DNA from: Pseudarthrobacter sp. ATCC 49987
Lineage (GTDB): Bacteria > Actinomycetota > Actinomycetes > Actinomycetales > Micrococcaceae
Length of the DNA stretch: 64,000 bases
Direction of reading: 5' to 3'
NCBI RefSeq assembly: GCF_009928425.1
Contig: NZ_JAABNS010000001.1
Location: 3,658,001 to 3,722,000 of the forward strand
The notes beneath the pieces are model-generated. The model searched no databases and had not been told where the DNA came from. It saw only the letters and a list, made by a program, of their open reading frames with translations. Shown piece after piece: positions 7,974-16,293 of this stretch (the first letter of the stretch is position 1; each line of letters opens with the position of its first letter). A program made the position numbers and the translations under genes.

Positions 7974-9834
7974 GGCTGTGGCTGTGCGCGCCCGGTCCGG
8001 CGACGGCCAGTTCGTCTTCTGCGTCGAGGATCTGGACCGTGCCCTTGGTGCCGTCCACGCGCAGCCGCTGCCCGGTCTTGATCGTGGTGGACGCCGAGCC
8101 GGTGCCCGTCACAGCCGGGAGGCCGTATTCGCGGCAGACGATCGCCGCGTGGCTCATCATGCCGCCGATGTCCGTGACCGTGGCCTTGATCTTGCCGAAG
8201 ATCGGGCCCCAGGACGGTGCTGTGACGGTGGCGACCAGGATCTCGCCCTGCTGCACTTCGGAAAGCTGGTCCGCGTCGGTGATGACGCGTGCCACGCCCT
8301 CGACGACGCCGGGTGAGGCTGCCATGCCGCGCAGGCCGCCGCCTTCCACCGCTTCGCCGGCGCCGAGCCACTGCTGGACCTGCTCGGTGGTGATGCCCCA
8401 GAGCATCCGGGTGAAGGGTTCGGTGATGATTTCCGGCGGCGTGTTCAGCGCCGGGGCCGGCCGGGCGGTCTTGAGCGCATCCACGATCCCGCGGCGGCGC
8501 TCGATCTCCTCCGGCCAGTAGTCCGGGCCGATCGGCTTGGCGCCGACGCCCCAGCCGGTGACGAGGTCGAAGAGCGCGTCGCGGACCTCGTTGCGGCCCA
8601 GGTACAGCAGGTCGTCCGGTTCGGTCCAGAAGCCCTCCGCCTGCATCATGCGGCTGAGCTCGCGGATCTTGCGCCAGAAGACGCCCATGGTCCAGTGCTC
8701 GATGTAGAAGTTGTGGTTCTCCACATACGGGTAGGCGGTGGCGGCGAGCCCTCGCTTGGCGTCGAAGAGCGCCTGGTTTTCGCCTTCCAGCAGGTCCCGG
8801 TATTCCTCGATGATGCGGTCGCGTTCGATGATCAGGGCCTCGACCGGCCGCATGATTTCCTGTCCCTCGTCCACGCGGCGGATGTAGTCAGCGATGTAGC
8901 CGAGCGGGATTTCCTGGTGTTCGTTCCAGTACTTGTCGTGGCCGTAGAAGCCGTTGCCCACGGTGAAGTTGAACCACGGGTCCTTGGCGGCCTCGTACTG
9001 GGCCGTCCAGCGGTCCCCGCCGGGCGCCGCGGCGATGGCCGCCAGGGTGGACTCGACGTCGTCGGTGTTGCCGAAGAGCGACTGCAGCCCGAGTTCGACG
9101 GCCAGTTTGGCCAGCCCCTTCAACTCGTCATCCGGGCGGAAGAGTTCCATGTCCACGCCCTGCACCATTGTGGCGATGGACTGGTCGGGGATGTTGGGGA
9201 AGACCTGCTTGCAGAAGTTGAAGAAGTCCAGGTAGGCGATGTAGCCGAGGTTGAGGAACTCGAAGTGGTACTGCCAGTTCTGGTAGGCCAGCTGGATGAG
9301 CCGGTCGTAGCTCTCGAGCAGCTTCTCGGAGCCGTCCTTGCCCTTGCCGGAGAGGATGTCCTCCATCGGGACCACGTCCGGGAGCTTGGGGAAGGAGATG
9401 GTTTCCATCTCCTCGATGGTGCCCTTGACCTTGACGTGCCACTGCTTGAGGAGCTGGTCCCAGTTCTGGAAGTAGTGGCCCACGCGCTGTTCGAACAGGG
9501 GCACCCGCGCGGCGATCTGGTCCTCGGGCACCGGGATGGGCGACATGTAGAGGTAGCCCAGGTGGACGCGGAATTCGATGCCGTTGGCGTTGGGGATCAT
9601 CAGGTGCCGGGCGTTGTACTGGCCCAGGCACTTGACCGCGAATTCTCCGCCGATGGTCTCGAAGGGCTTGAACACGGTGGGCCAGTGCTGGCTGTCGCAG
9701 AACCAGAACTTGGCGTCCTCCTGCTCCTTGAGCTTGTCCTGGAACACCAGGTAGTACGGGTAGATCTTTTCCCAGCCCTCGGCGCCTGCGGGGACCGCAA
9801 GCTCGGAGGGTTTGGGGAAGGACTTCAGGGACAT
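7966..9834 (-). CDS. creH: Aryl kinase large subunit (PEP-synthase-like, phosphohistidine), CreH-like
   Basis: Large subunit of a two-part dikinase related to PEP synthase and to phenylphosphate synthase of Thauera. It is 622 residues and starts at MSLKSF after a GAAAGGA site. The C-terminus holds the swivelling phosphohistidine domain: MMSHAAIVCREYG, with His at about residue 562, followed by LPAVTGTG. The ATP-grasp part is absent and lies in the next gene upstream. The helical middle is rich in Trp, Tyr and Phe (YPYYLVF, FWFCDSQHW) and probably binds the phenol. It ends with a His-rich tail (GAHSHSHV). Expected reaction: ATP-dependent phosphorylation of the phenolic hydroxyl of a cresol. 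Confidence 0.82.
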   Translation of the reverse strand: MSLKSFPKPSELAVPAGAEGWEKIYPYYLVFQDKLKEQEDAKFWFCDSQHWPTVFKPFETIGGEFAVKCLGQYNARHLMIPNANGIEFRVHLGYLYMSPIPVPEDQIAARVPLFEQRVGHYFQNWDQLLKQWHVKVKGTIEEMETISFPKLPDVVPMEDILSGKGKDGSEKLLESYDRLIQLAYQNWQYHFEFLNLGYIAYLDFFNFCKQVFPNIPDQSIATMVQGVDMELFRPDDELKGLAKLAVELGLQSLFGNTDDVESTLAAIAAAPGGDRWTAQYEAAKDPWFNFTVGNGFYGHDKYWNEHQEIPLGYIADYIRRVDEGQEIMRPVEALIIERDRIIEEYRDLLEGENQALFDAKRGLAATAYPYVENHNFYIEHWTMGVFWRKIRELSRMMQAEGFWTEPDDLLYLGRNEVRDALFDLVTGWGVGAKPIGPDYWPEEIERRRGIVDALKTARPAPALNTPPEIITEPFTRMLWGITTEQVQQWLGAGEAVEGGGLRGMAASPGVVEGVARVITDADQLSEVQQGEILVATVTAPSWGPIFGKIKATVTDIGGMMSHAAIVCREYGLPAVTGTGSASTTIKTGQRLRVDGTKGTVQILDAEDELAVAGPGAHSHSHV

Positions 9835-9902
9835 GGCGGTCCTTTCAATTCGGGCTCGGCGTTGAGCCTGGGTGACGGAGCGGACTAGCGGGTCAAAACT
9901 TG

Positions 9903-10979
9903 TTAGATGAGCTGGCGGGGGCTGAGTCCGCTGAAGTAGCCGCCGGCGGTTGCCGAGGACGGGACTGTTTGCGTGACCACCGTCGGCTTGGAGGAGTGCA
10001 CGGTTTCCGGCCGGGACTGCAGCAGGAGCAGGTTTTCGCCGTCGGGCAGGTCGGTGTCGAGGGCCCACTCGATGTCCTGCGGGCACTTGTAGTGTTTCTC
10101 CGCACGCTTGGCCATCTGCGCGACGGCGGTGAGTTCCGCATCGCTGAGGCTGCGGCGGCCGCGGCGTTCGGCGTCGACCTCCCGCTCCACCAGGCGGCCG
10201 GCCCCGGCGTCGGGGACGAGTTCGGCGTGCTTGTCGCCGAGGTGTTCGGAGATGACGGCCAGGGTGACCTTGTCCAGCATGATGTTGTCCGGGGTGACCT
10301 GGCCGGAGACCACCATCTCGCCGACCCCATAGGAGGAGTCGATGGTGATCTTGGAGCGGTCGCCGTTGGTGGGGTCCATGGTGATCGCGACGCCGGAGAC
10401 GCGTGCGTTGACCATTTTCTGCACCACAACCGCCATCGAGAGACCTTCGTTGGGGATGTTGTTCTTGAGCCGGTAAATGATGGCGCGGGAGGTGAACAGC
10501 GAGGCCCAGCACTGGCGGATGTGCTCGGTGACGGCCTTGACGCCGTCGAGCCAGAGGTAGGTGTCCTGCTGGCCGGCGAAGGAGGCGTCCGGGAGGTCCT
10601 CGGCGGTGGCGCTGGAGCGCACGGCCACCGGGACGGGTGCCTCGAAGCGGGACATCAGGGCCTCGTAGGCGCCGACGGTGAGCTCGCGCATCGCTTGCGG
10701 CACCGGGCGGGAGCAGATGTCCTCGCGGATGGCGGCGGAGACCTTGTCCACCTGGCCCATGTCCTCGGGGTCAAGATCGGCCAGGAGTTGGTGAATATGC
10801 CGGGTGATGCCTGCTTCCTCCATAAAGGCGTCGAACTGGGCCGTGGTGACCACGAAGCCGGGCGGAACGGGCATGCCGGCGGAGGTCATGGTGACGAGGG
10901 AGGCGCCCTTGCCGCCGAGGTTTTCGAGCTTCGGTTCGATGCCGCCGTCGAAGAACTGGATGTATTCGTTGCTTTGCAT
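9903..10979 (-). CDS. creI: Aryl kinase ATP-grasp subunit, CreI-like
   Basis: ATP-binding subunit of the split kinase, 358 residues, equal to the N-terminal domain of PEP synthase. Visible motifs are GGKGASL with PVPPGFVV, the VRSSATAEDLPDASFAGQQ block, MDPTNG, and the closing DIEWALD with LLLLQSRPE. No phosphohistidine or PEP-binding domain is present. It would use ATP to phosphorylate the His of the CreH-like subunit. Its start is 5 bp after the P450 stop. The same two-gene split is known for phenylphosphate synthase and the C. glutamicum CreHI pair. Confidence 0.85.
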   Translation of the reverse strand: MQSNEYIQFFDGGIEPKLENLGGKGASLVTMTSAGMPVPPGFVVTTAQFDAFMEEAGITRHIHQLLADLDPEDMGQVDKVSAAIREDICSRPVPQAMRELTVGAYEALMSRFEAPVPVAVRSSATAEDLPDASFAGQQDTYLWLDGVKAVTEHIRQCWASLFTSRAIIYRLKNNIPNEGLSMAVVVQKMVNARVSGVAITMDPTNGDRSKITIDSSYGVGEMVVSGQVTPDNIMLDKVTLAVISEHLGDKHAELVPDAGAGRLVEREVDAERRGRRSLSDAELTAVAQMAKRAEKHYKCPQDIEWALDTDLPDGENLLLLQSRPETVHSSKPTVVTQTVPSSATAGGYFSGLSPRQLI

Positions 10980-10984
10980 ATTTC

Positions 10985-12262
10985 TCAGGCCTTCCAGCTG
11001 ACGGGGACGGTCTCGGGGACGCGGAAGGACAGGTTTTCGCGGAAGCCGATGGCTTCCGGGTTCTCCAGCTGCAGTTCCGGGGCGAGCCGGGCCACTTCCT
11101 CGAGGGCGATTTTGGCCTGGAGCTTGGCGAGCATGTTGCCCAGGCAGTAGTGGATGCCGAACCCGAAGGAAAGGTGCTCGCGGGCGTTGGGGCGGGTGAT
11201 GTTGAAGTCCTCGCCGGCGTTGAACTTGTTCTCGTCACGGTTGGCAGAGCCCATCAGGAGCAGCAGCTGCGAGCCTTCCTCGATCGCGACGCCGCCGACT
11301 TCTGTGTCCTTGAGGGCCTTGCGCCGCCAGCCGACGATCGAGCCGGCGTAGCGGAGGACCTCGTCGATGGCTGCCGGGATCTTCTTGGGGTCCTCGACGA
11401 GCTGCTTCCACTGCTCGGGGCGGGCCAGGAGTTCGCGGAGGGCGTTGGAGATCAGCGTGGTGGTGGTCTCGTGGCCGGCGAAGAGCAGGCTGTAGAGGAC
11501 GGAGGCGATCTCGTGGTCGGAGATCTCGGCACCTTCCTGCTGCGACTTCACGAGGTCCGCAGTGAGGTTGTCGCCGCCTTCCTCATGGGCCACCTTGACC
11601 AGGCGGAGGCATTCCTGCCAGTACTCCACGAGGTTGTGGGCGTGCGGGATCTGCTCCTCGTCGCTGAGGTCGCCCCAAGTCATCGCCGCGCGGGAATCGC
11701 TCCAGCGCTTGAACGTGTCCACCTGGGAGACGTCCGCGCCGATCAGGGTGAGGATGGTGATGGTGGGGACGTCGTAGGCGAGGTCCTTGACCATGTCGCC
11801 GCGGTGTTCCGGACGGGCCAGCATCTTTTCGAGCAGCTCGACGACGTTCTGCCGGATGAAGGGCTCCAGCGCCTTGTAGCGGCGGGGCGTGAAAGCCTTC
11901 TGGACCACGGCGCGGATGCGGGTGTGCTCCGGCGGGCGGCGGGCGGACAGGCCTGAGTAGGCGGTGAAGCCGCCGTCCTCCATGATCTTTTTCGCGGCGG
12001 CGCCGCGTTCGCGGACGGGGGCCTGGGCATTTTCGCTGGAGAAGGTCTCCCAGTCCTCGAAGACAGCCTTGATGTCGTCGTAGCGGGAGACGACGTAGAG
12101 GCCGACCCGCTCGTCGAACATCACCGGCTGCTCGGCCCGGAGTTCGGCGTAGGCCGGGAAGGGGTCCTTCATCTGGAACGGCTCGTAGCCGTGGTGCCCT
12201 TCGGGTGCTTCGGCGCCGTGTCCAAAGGGACAGCGGCCGGCCGTTTCCGTCGAGGGTGACAT
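10985..12262 (-). CDS. creJ: Cytochrome P450, CreJ-like
   Basis: Soluble bacterial P450, 425 residues. The I-helix oxygen-binding segment is AGHETTTT, the K-helix ExxR is EVLR, and the heme loop is FGFGIHYCLG with the axial Cys at residue 373. It starts at ATG 12262 after AAGGAG. It is the first gene of the leftward operon, whose ferredoxin and reductase complete a class I P450 system. In the cre scheme it hydroxylates the methyl group of a cresyl phosphate, with the phosphate made by the kinase pair serving as the anchoring group. The family is certain; the substrate is inferred. Confidence 0.88.
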   Translation of the reverse strand: MSPSTETAGRCPFGHGAEAPEGHHGYEPFQMKDPFPAYAELRAEQPVMFDERVGLYVVSRYDDIKAVFEDWETFSSENAQAPVRERGAAAKKIMEDGGFTAYSGLSARRPPEHTRIRAVVQKAFTPRRYKALEPFIRQNVVELLEKMLARPEHRGDMVKDLAYDVPTITILTLIGADVSQVDTFKRWSDSRAAMTWGDLSDEEQIPHAHNLVEYWQECLRLVKVAHEEGGDNLTADLVKSQQEGAEISDHEIASVLYSLLFAGHETTTTLISNALRELLARPEQWKQLVEDPKKIPAAIDEVLRYAGSIVGWRRKALKDTEVGGVAIEEGSQLLLLMGSANRDENKFNAGEDFNITRPNAREHLSFGFGIHYCLGNMLAKLQAKIALEEVARLAPELQLENPEAIGFRENLSFRVPETVPVSWKA

Positions 12263-12629
12263 CTAAGCTCCTTGGTTTTCGGTCCCGCCGGCAGCGCCAG
12301 TGCATGCCGGGGTTCTTATTCACCAGTGTGGCCCCCATCACTACCGGTCGACAGGGTTGGCTTCCACTCAGTGGAAACCAGTTGTTTCCGCGCCCGGCCA
12401 ACCCGCTCCCCCTGGACAGCGTCCGGCCCGGCCCCGGGGTGGTGCCTGCGGTCCGGGGGCACTTCGACACGGACACGCCGCCAACACAGTCGCCGACGCC
12501 GAAAATCGCCGCCAAAGTGCCCCCGGACGGACACTCCCGCTCAAGATGCTGCCGGGCCACGGGGCGGCCGGACGACGTGCGGCTAGGTGCTGGGCTAGAC
12601 CGCGGACCGCGCCTGGCCAGGTGCTGGGC
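12263..12629. promoter_or_regulatory. Promoter region of the cre-like operon
   Basis: These 367 bp hold no convincing gene. They separate the IclR gene from the P450 gene, both read leftward. The only structured element I see is the pair of overlapping inverted repeats at 12362-12389. I could not place a confident -35/-10 pair. AAGGAG (about 12268-12273, minus strand) is the ribosome-binding site of the P450 gene. Confidence 0.55.
12362..12389. promoter_or_regulatory. Candidate IclR operator (TTCC-N7-GGAA)
   Basis: TTCCACT-C-AGTGGAA (12362-12376) is a perfect palindrome with 7-bp arms. It overlaps a second palindrome, GGAAAC-N5-GTTTCC (12373-12389). TTCC-N7-GGAA resembles the ATTCC-N7-GGAAT site I recall for C. 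glutamicum GenR, an IclR protein. It lies about 100 bp upstream of the P450 start. Confidence 0.55.
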
Positions 12630-13424
12630 TCAGTCCGTACCGGCGACGTGGCTGCCCAGCAGCGTCTCCAGCGGGATCCTCGCCGTGGCGCGCTCAATCT
12701 GCGCGGCGATGCCCCGCAGGACCGGCAGGTGCCGGGTCATCGTGGCGGCCTGGCTGGTGGGCAGCACCAGCCCGATCGAGGCACCGATCCTGCCGGTATG
12801 GAAGACGGGGACAGCAATCGAGCAGGAGCCCAGCCGGATCTCCTCCAGCGTGGTGGCGTAGCCCTGCTCGCGGATTCGCGCGAGTTCCGCGGCCAGCTTC
12901 TTCGGGTCCACGTGGGTGTGCGCAGTGTGCCGCTCCAGCTGCCGGTTCAGGTAGGCGTCCCGCACCCAGTCCTCCTCGAAGGCCAGGATGACCTTGCCGA
13001 CGGCGGTCGCGTGCATGGGAAGCCGGCCGCCGACCCGGCTGGCGCGGGGTACCCGCTTGGAACCGTAGACGCGGTCGATGTACAGCACCTCGTGGCCGGC
13101 CCGGACCGCCAGGTGCGCGGTCTCGCCGGTGAGCGAGAAGAGGTCCTGGACGTAGGGCCTGGCCGCGTCGCGGAGCTGCCTCCCGGTGTTCTGGGCGAGC
13201 TCCCAGAGCCGGATGCCGAGCTGGTAGCGGCCGTTCGGCTCGCGGGAGAGCAGTCCCCAGTCGGTGAGTTCGTTGACCAGCCGATGGGCGGTGCTCAGCG
13301 GCAATCCGGATTTTTCGGCGATGTCGGTCAGGCTGAGGGCGCCCCGGGACTTTTCGAAGGCTTCCAGGATGGCGAGGACCTTCGAGGTCACGGTCCTGCC
13401 GGGTTCGCTGCTGCCGCCGGCCAT
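12630..13424 (-). CDS. IclR-family regulator next to the cre-like operon
   Basis: IclR regulator of 264 residues. ATG 13424 follows AAGGAGG. The winged helix-turn-helix lies at about residues 10-75 (ALSLTDIAEKSGLPLSTAHR), and the effector domain follows with HATAVGKVILA and later LGSCSIAVPVF. It is encoded directly upstream of, and parallel to, the P450 operon. The TTCC-N7-GGAA palindrome between them is its most likely binding site. Whether it activates or represses, and with which aromatic effector, is not visible. It holds the place of creR in the C. glutamicum cluster; that is analogy. Confidence 0.85.
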   Translation of the reverse strand: MAGGSSEPGRTVTSKVLAILEAFEKSRGALSLTDIAEKSGLPLSTAHRLVNELTDWGLLSREPNGRYQLGIRLWELAQNTGRQLRDAARPYVQDLFSLTGETAHLAVRAGHEVLYIDRVYGSKRVPRASRVGGRLPMHATAVGKVILAFEEDWVRDAYLNRQLERHTAHTHVDPKKLAAELARIREQGYATTLEEIRLGSCSIAVPVFHTGRIGASIGLVLPTSQAATMTRHLPVLRGIAAQIERATARIPLETLLGSHVAGTD

Positions 13425-13632
13425 CGTGACCTCCTTGTCGCGGGCATATCTGACCTGGCGTCCGCCGCCAGGCGTCCGCGCGCTGCCCGGAATCGAGTCT
13501 AGTCCGGAGTGGCCGGAACGGTCCCGAGCCCCTGCGAACAGGCAACGCGGGGTCACTTCACGCCCATCCGAGACAGACGGCCTCGGAAAGGCGATCAGTG
13601 ACCCCGCGTTGGAGGGTGGGCGACAGGTCAGG

Positions 13633-14889
13633 TCAGGCGGAGACCCGCTCCGCCAGGCCGGACTGGGCCGCGCGGACGGCCGGCACGCCGTCGCCGTCCC
13701 GGCCGTACAGCCAGTCGTTGTACTGGAAATCGTTGTCCTTCCGGCTCTTGAAGAGCAGGTTGCGCAGCGTCCGGGCCAGCCCCGAGACGTGCCAGGACTC
13801 GCCCCAGACGCGCGCGGTGCGCTGGACCCGGGCGGTGCGGCCGGCGCGGGTCGTGTTGAACTCCTTGATCGCACCGTCCCAGGCGTCCGGGTTGACGCCG
13901 TCGGCGGTGAAGACGGTGGCGACGGTGGCGTCCTGCAGCGCAGCGGCGTCCTCAAGGGCCTGGCAGGCGCCCTGGGCCAGGTACTGCAGCATGGGGTGCG
14001 CGGCGTCGCCCATCAGGACCATCCGGCCGGCGACCCAGTTTTCGATCGGGTCGCGGTCATACATGGGCCAGCGGATCCCGGTGGCCAGGTTCTTCAGCGC
14101 TTCCTGAACGGCAGGGACGCAATCCTTGTAGGCGGCCTCAAGCTCGTCCACGCCGCCGTACTGCTCTTCGCCGCGCTCGAAGGAGGCGGACTTGAAGACG
14201 GCCACGGTGTTCAGCAGCTCGCCCTTGCGCAGCGGGTACTGCACGAGGTGGCAGTCCGGGCCGAGGTAGACGATGACGTCCTCGAGGTCGGCCTTGGGGG
14301 TGTCTTCGGTGATCGGAACGGTACCGCGGTAGGCGACGTAGGCCGAGGGGACGGGCTCGTCGTTGGTCACCAGCGGGCGCAGGGTGGACCTGAGTCCGTC
14401 GGCGCCGATGACGACGTCGGCCTCGTAGTCCACCCCGGCGGCGGTGTGGGCCACGCCGCGGCCGTTGACGGTTTCAACGCTTTCGACCATAACGTCATTG
14501 ACGAGCTTGACGCCGGCCGCCTCGCAGCCTTCGAGCAGGACCCGGTGCAGGTCGCTGCGGTGGATCACGACGTACGGGGCACCGTAGCGTTCCGCGAATT
14601 CCCCGCCGAGCGTCTGGCGGGTGAGCTCCTCGCCGGTGACGGCGTCGCGGAAGACCAGGTGCTTGGGCTGGACGCCGATCTCGAGCGCCTTGTCCAGCAG
14701 GCCCCAGCGCTGCAGGACGCGGGAGGCGTTGGGGGCCATCTGCAGCCCTGCGCCGACCTCGCCGAATTCGGGGGCCCGCTCCACGAGGGTGACGTTGGCA
14801 CCGTTTTCACGCAGCGCGAGGGCTCCGGCCAGCCCGGCCATTCCCCCTCCGATGACGAGGACATCGGTGGACGTGGCGTGCTCAGACAT
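13633..14889 (-). CDS. FAD monooxygenase, probable 3-hydroxybenzoate 6-hydroxylase
   Basis: Class A flavoprotein hydroxylase, 418 residues: FAD site VIGGGMAGLAG, DG motif GADGLRSTLRP, and GDAAHPMLQYLAQG, which resembles Rhodococcus 3-hydroxybenzoate 6-hydroxylase. It inserts a hydroxyl para to the existing one, turning 3-hydroxybenzoate into gentisate. The start overlaps the transporter stop by 8 bp (ATGTCTGA), so the two form one operon. The gentisate-cleaving genes just beyond the second IclR gene support this substrate over salicylate, whose hydroxylation to catechol would not fit. Equivalent names elsewhere are genM, nagX and mhbM. Confidence 0.8.
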   Translation of the reverse strand: MSEHATSTDVLVIGGGMAGLAGALALRENGANVTLVERAPEFGEVGAGLQMAPNASRVLQRWGLLDKALEIGVQPKHLVFRDAVTGEELTRQTLGGEFAERYGAPYVVIHRSDLHRVLLEGCEAAGVKLVNDVMVESVETVNGRGVAHTAAGVDYEADVVIGADGLRSTLRPLVTNDEPVPSAYVAYRGTVPITEDTPKADLEDVIVYLGPDCHLVQYPLRKGELLNTVAVFKSASFERGEEQYGGVDELEAAYKDCVPAVQEALKNLATGIRWPMYDRDPIENWVAGRMVLMGDAAHPMLQYLAQGACQALEDAAALQDATVATVFTADGVNPDAWDGAIKEFNTTRAGRTARVQRTARVWGESWHVSGLARTLRNLLFKSRKDNDFQYNDWLYGRDGDGVPAVRAAQSGLAERVSA

Positions 14890-16237
14890 TGCTTGCTCCT
14901 GTAGGTGAGGTGGGGATTGAGAGTTTGGATTTGAGTTTGAGGCCGACGGCGGCCAGCAGGACCGCGGCGATGGCGGCTGCACCGGCGAAGGCGAGGAAAT
15001 TGGAATTGACGCCCAGTCCGGCGGCCAGCAGGAGGCCGCCGACCTGGGGTGCGGCGACGGCGCCGATGCGGCCCGTCCCCAGCGCCCAGCCCAGCGCGGT
15101 TCCCCGCAGGTGTCCGGGATAGTGGCTCGCGACGGCGGCAATGATGAGGCACTGCGTGCCGTGGGTGCCGACGCCGGCGAGGACCAGCATGAGGTAGACG
15201 ACGCTGACTGGCGGTCCCGTGACCAGGACCACGAGCGCACCGGCGGCGACGGCGGCCGCGGCGATCGCCGTCGGAATCGGCCCGAAGCGGGTCCCGGCCC
15301 AGGCCGTGATGACCGAGCCGGCCACCGCCCCCAGGTTGAGGGCCAGGGCGAAGGTCAGGGCGGACCCCAGGTTGTAGCCGGCGAGCTGCATGAGGTTGGG
15401 CAGCCAGGTTCCCAGCCCGTACCAGGCGAACAGGGTGGCGATCGTCGCCAGGGCGAACAGCAGGCTGACCCCCAGGTACGGGGCGCGGAGCAGGGTGGAG
15501 AAGCCGGCCGGTTCCTTGATCGTGCGGCCTGAGCCGGCCTTGCGGGCCGCCTCTCCTGTTTCCCTGCCTAAGGCACCGATTGGTGCCAGCGTCTCCGGAA
15601 GGTACTTCAGTCCCAGCGGCACCACGACCAGCAGGGCCAGCACGGCCACGAGGAACATGGACTGCCAGCCGAAGGCGGGGATCAGCTGGATGCCGACCAG
15701 GGCGGCGATGGATCCGCCGATCGGGACACCGGACATCATCAGGGTGGCGATGGTGGACCGCCATTTGGTGGGGACCAGCTCGGCAACGAGGGCGTTGGCC
15801 GAGGGCACCAGGCCGCCGAGCCCGGTGCCGGCGAGGAGCCGCAGGCCGCCGAAGACGGCGGCGTTGGGCGCGAAGGCGCAGAGGATGGTGAAGATCGAGA
15901 AGACAATGGCGCAGCCGAGAATGGTGCGGCGGCGGCCCCACGAGTCGGCCATCCGGCCGGCGAAGATCGCCCCGATCATCATGCCGACGAAGGCCATGGA
16001 TCCGATGGTTCCGGCGGTGGCCTTGGTCAGCCCCCAGCCGGTCTCGGAAATCAGGGAGGACTGGACGGTGCCGTAGACGATGAGGTCGTAGCCATCGAAG
16101 ACCACCAGGAGCCAGCAGACGAGGACGGCCGCGGCCGACGCTTTGGAAAACCGCGCCGTCGGCCCGTCAGCGGGGGCGGGGGCGGACTCGCCGGGCGTGG
16201 ACCGTTGCGACATTGCAGCGGGAGGTGTGTGATTCAT
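14882..16237 (-). CDS. MFS aromatic-acid transporter (AAHS family)
   Basis: A 451-residue 12-helix major facilitator of the aromatic acid:proton symporter type (PcaK, BenK, GenK relatives). The family mark DGYDLIVYG is in the first membrane helix, and GRMADSWGRR forms the conserved loop between helices 2 and 3. It lies upstream of and overlaps the hydroxylase gene. It most likely imports 3-hydroxybenzoate or gentisate. It is divergent from the second IclR gene; the shared 48-bp gap holds an inverted repeat that probably controls both. Confidence 0.87.
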   Translation of the reverse strand: MNHTPPAAMSQRSTPGESAPAPADGPTARFSKASAAAVLVCWLLVVFDGYDLIVYGTVQSSLISETGWGLTKATAGTIGSMAFVGMMIGAIFAGRMADSWGRRRTILGCAIVFSIFTILCAFAPNAAVFGGLRLLAGTGLGGLVPSANALVAELVPTKWRSTIATLMMSGVPIGGSIAALVGIQLIPAFGWQSMFLVAVLALLVVVPLGLKYLPETLAPIGALGRETGEAARKAGSGRTIKEPAGFSTLLRAPYLGVSLLFALATIATLFAWYGLGTWLPNLMQLAGYNLGSALTFALALNLGAVAGSVITAWAGTRFGPIPTAIAAAAVAAGALVVLVTGPPVSVVYLMLVLAGVGTHGTQCLIIAAVASHYPGHLRGTALGWALGTGRIGAVAAPQVGGLLLAAGLGVNSNFLAFAGAAAIAAVLLAAVGLKLKSKLSIPTSPTGASNV

Positions 16238-16273
16238 GCCACTACTGTCCTAGCCGCCGCAGGTGAACCACAA

Positions 16274-16293
16274 TACAATTCTGATGTGCAGAA
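16274..16293 (+). promoter_or_regulatory. Leaderless promoter and operator of the second iclR gene
   Basis: TACAAT (16274-16279) is a good -10 hexamer and places transcription start at the GTG start codon (16286), so the mRNA is probably leaderless. The palindrome TTCTG-N5-CAGAA (16279-16293) covers the -10 end and the start codon, an ideal place for autorepression. No convincing -35 is seen. Confidence 0.6.

Noticed and set aside
13633..14889. Salicylate 1-hydroxylase
   Set aside because: Salicylate hydroxylase would give catechol; the neighbouring genes all serve gentisate, and the HPMLQYLAQG segment fits 3-hydroxybenzoate 6-hydroxylase better.
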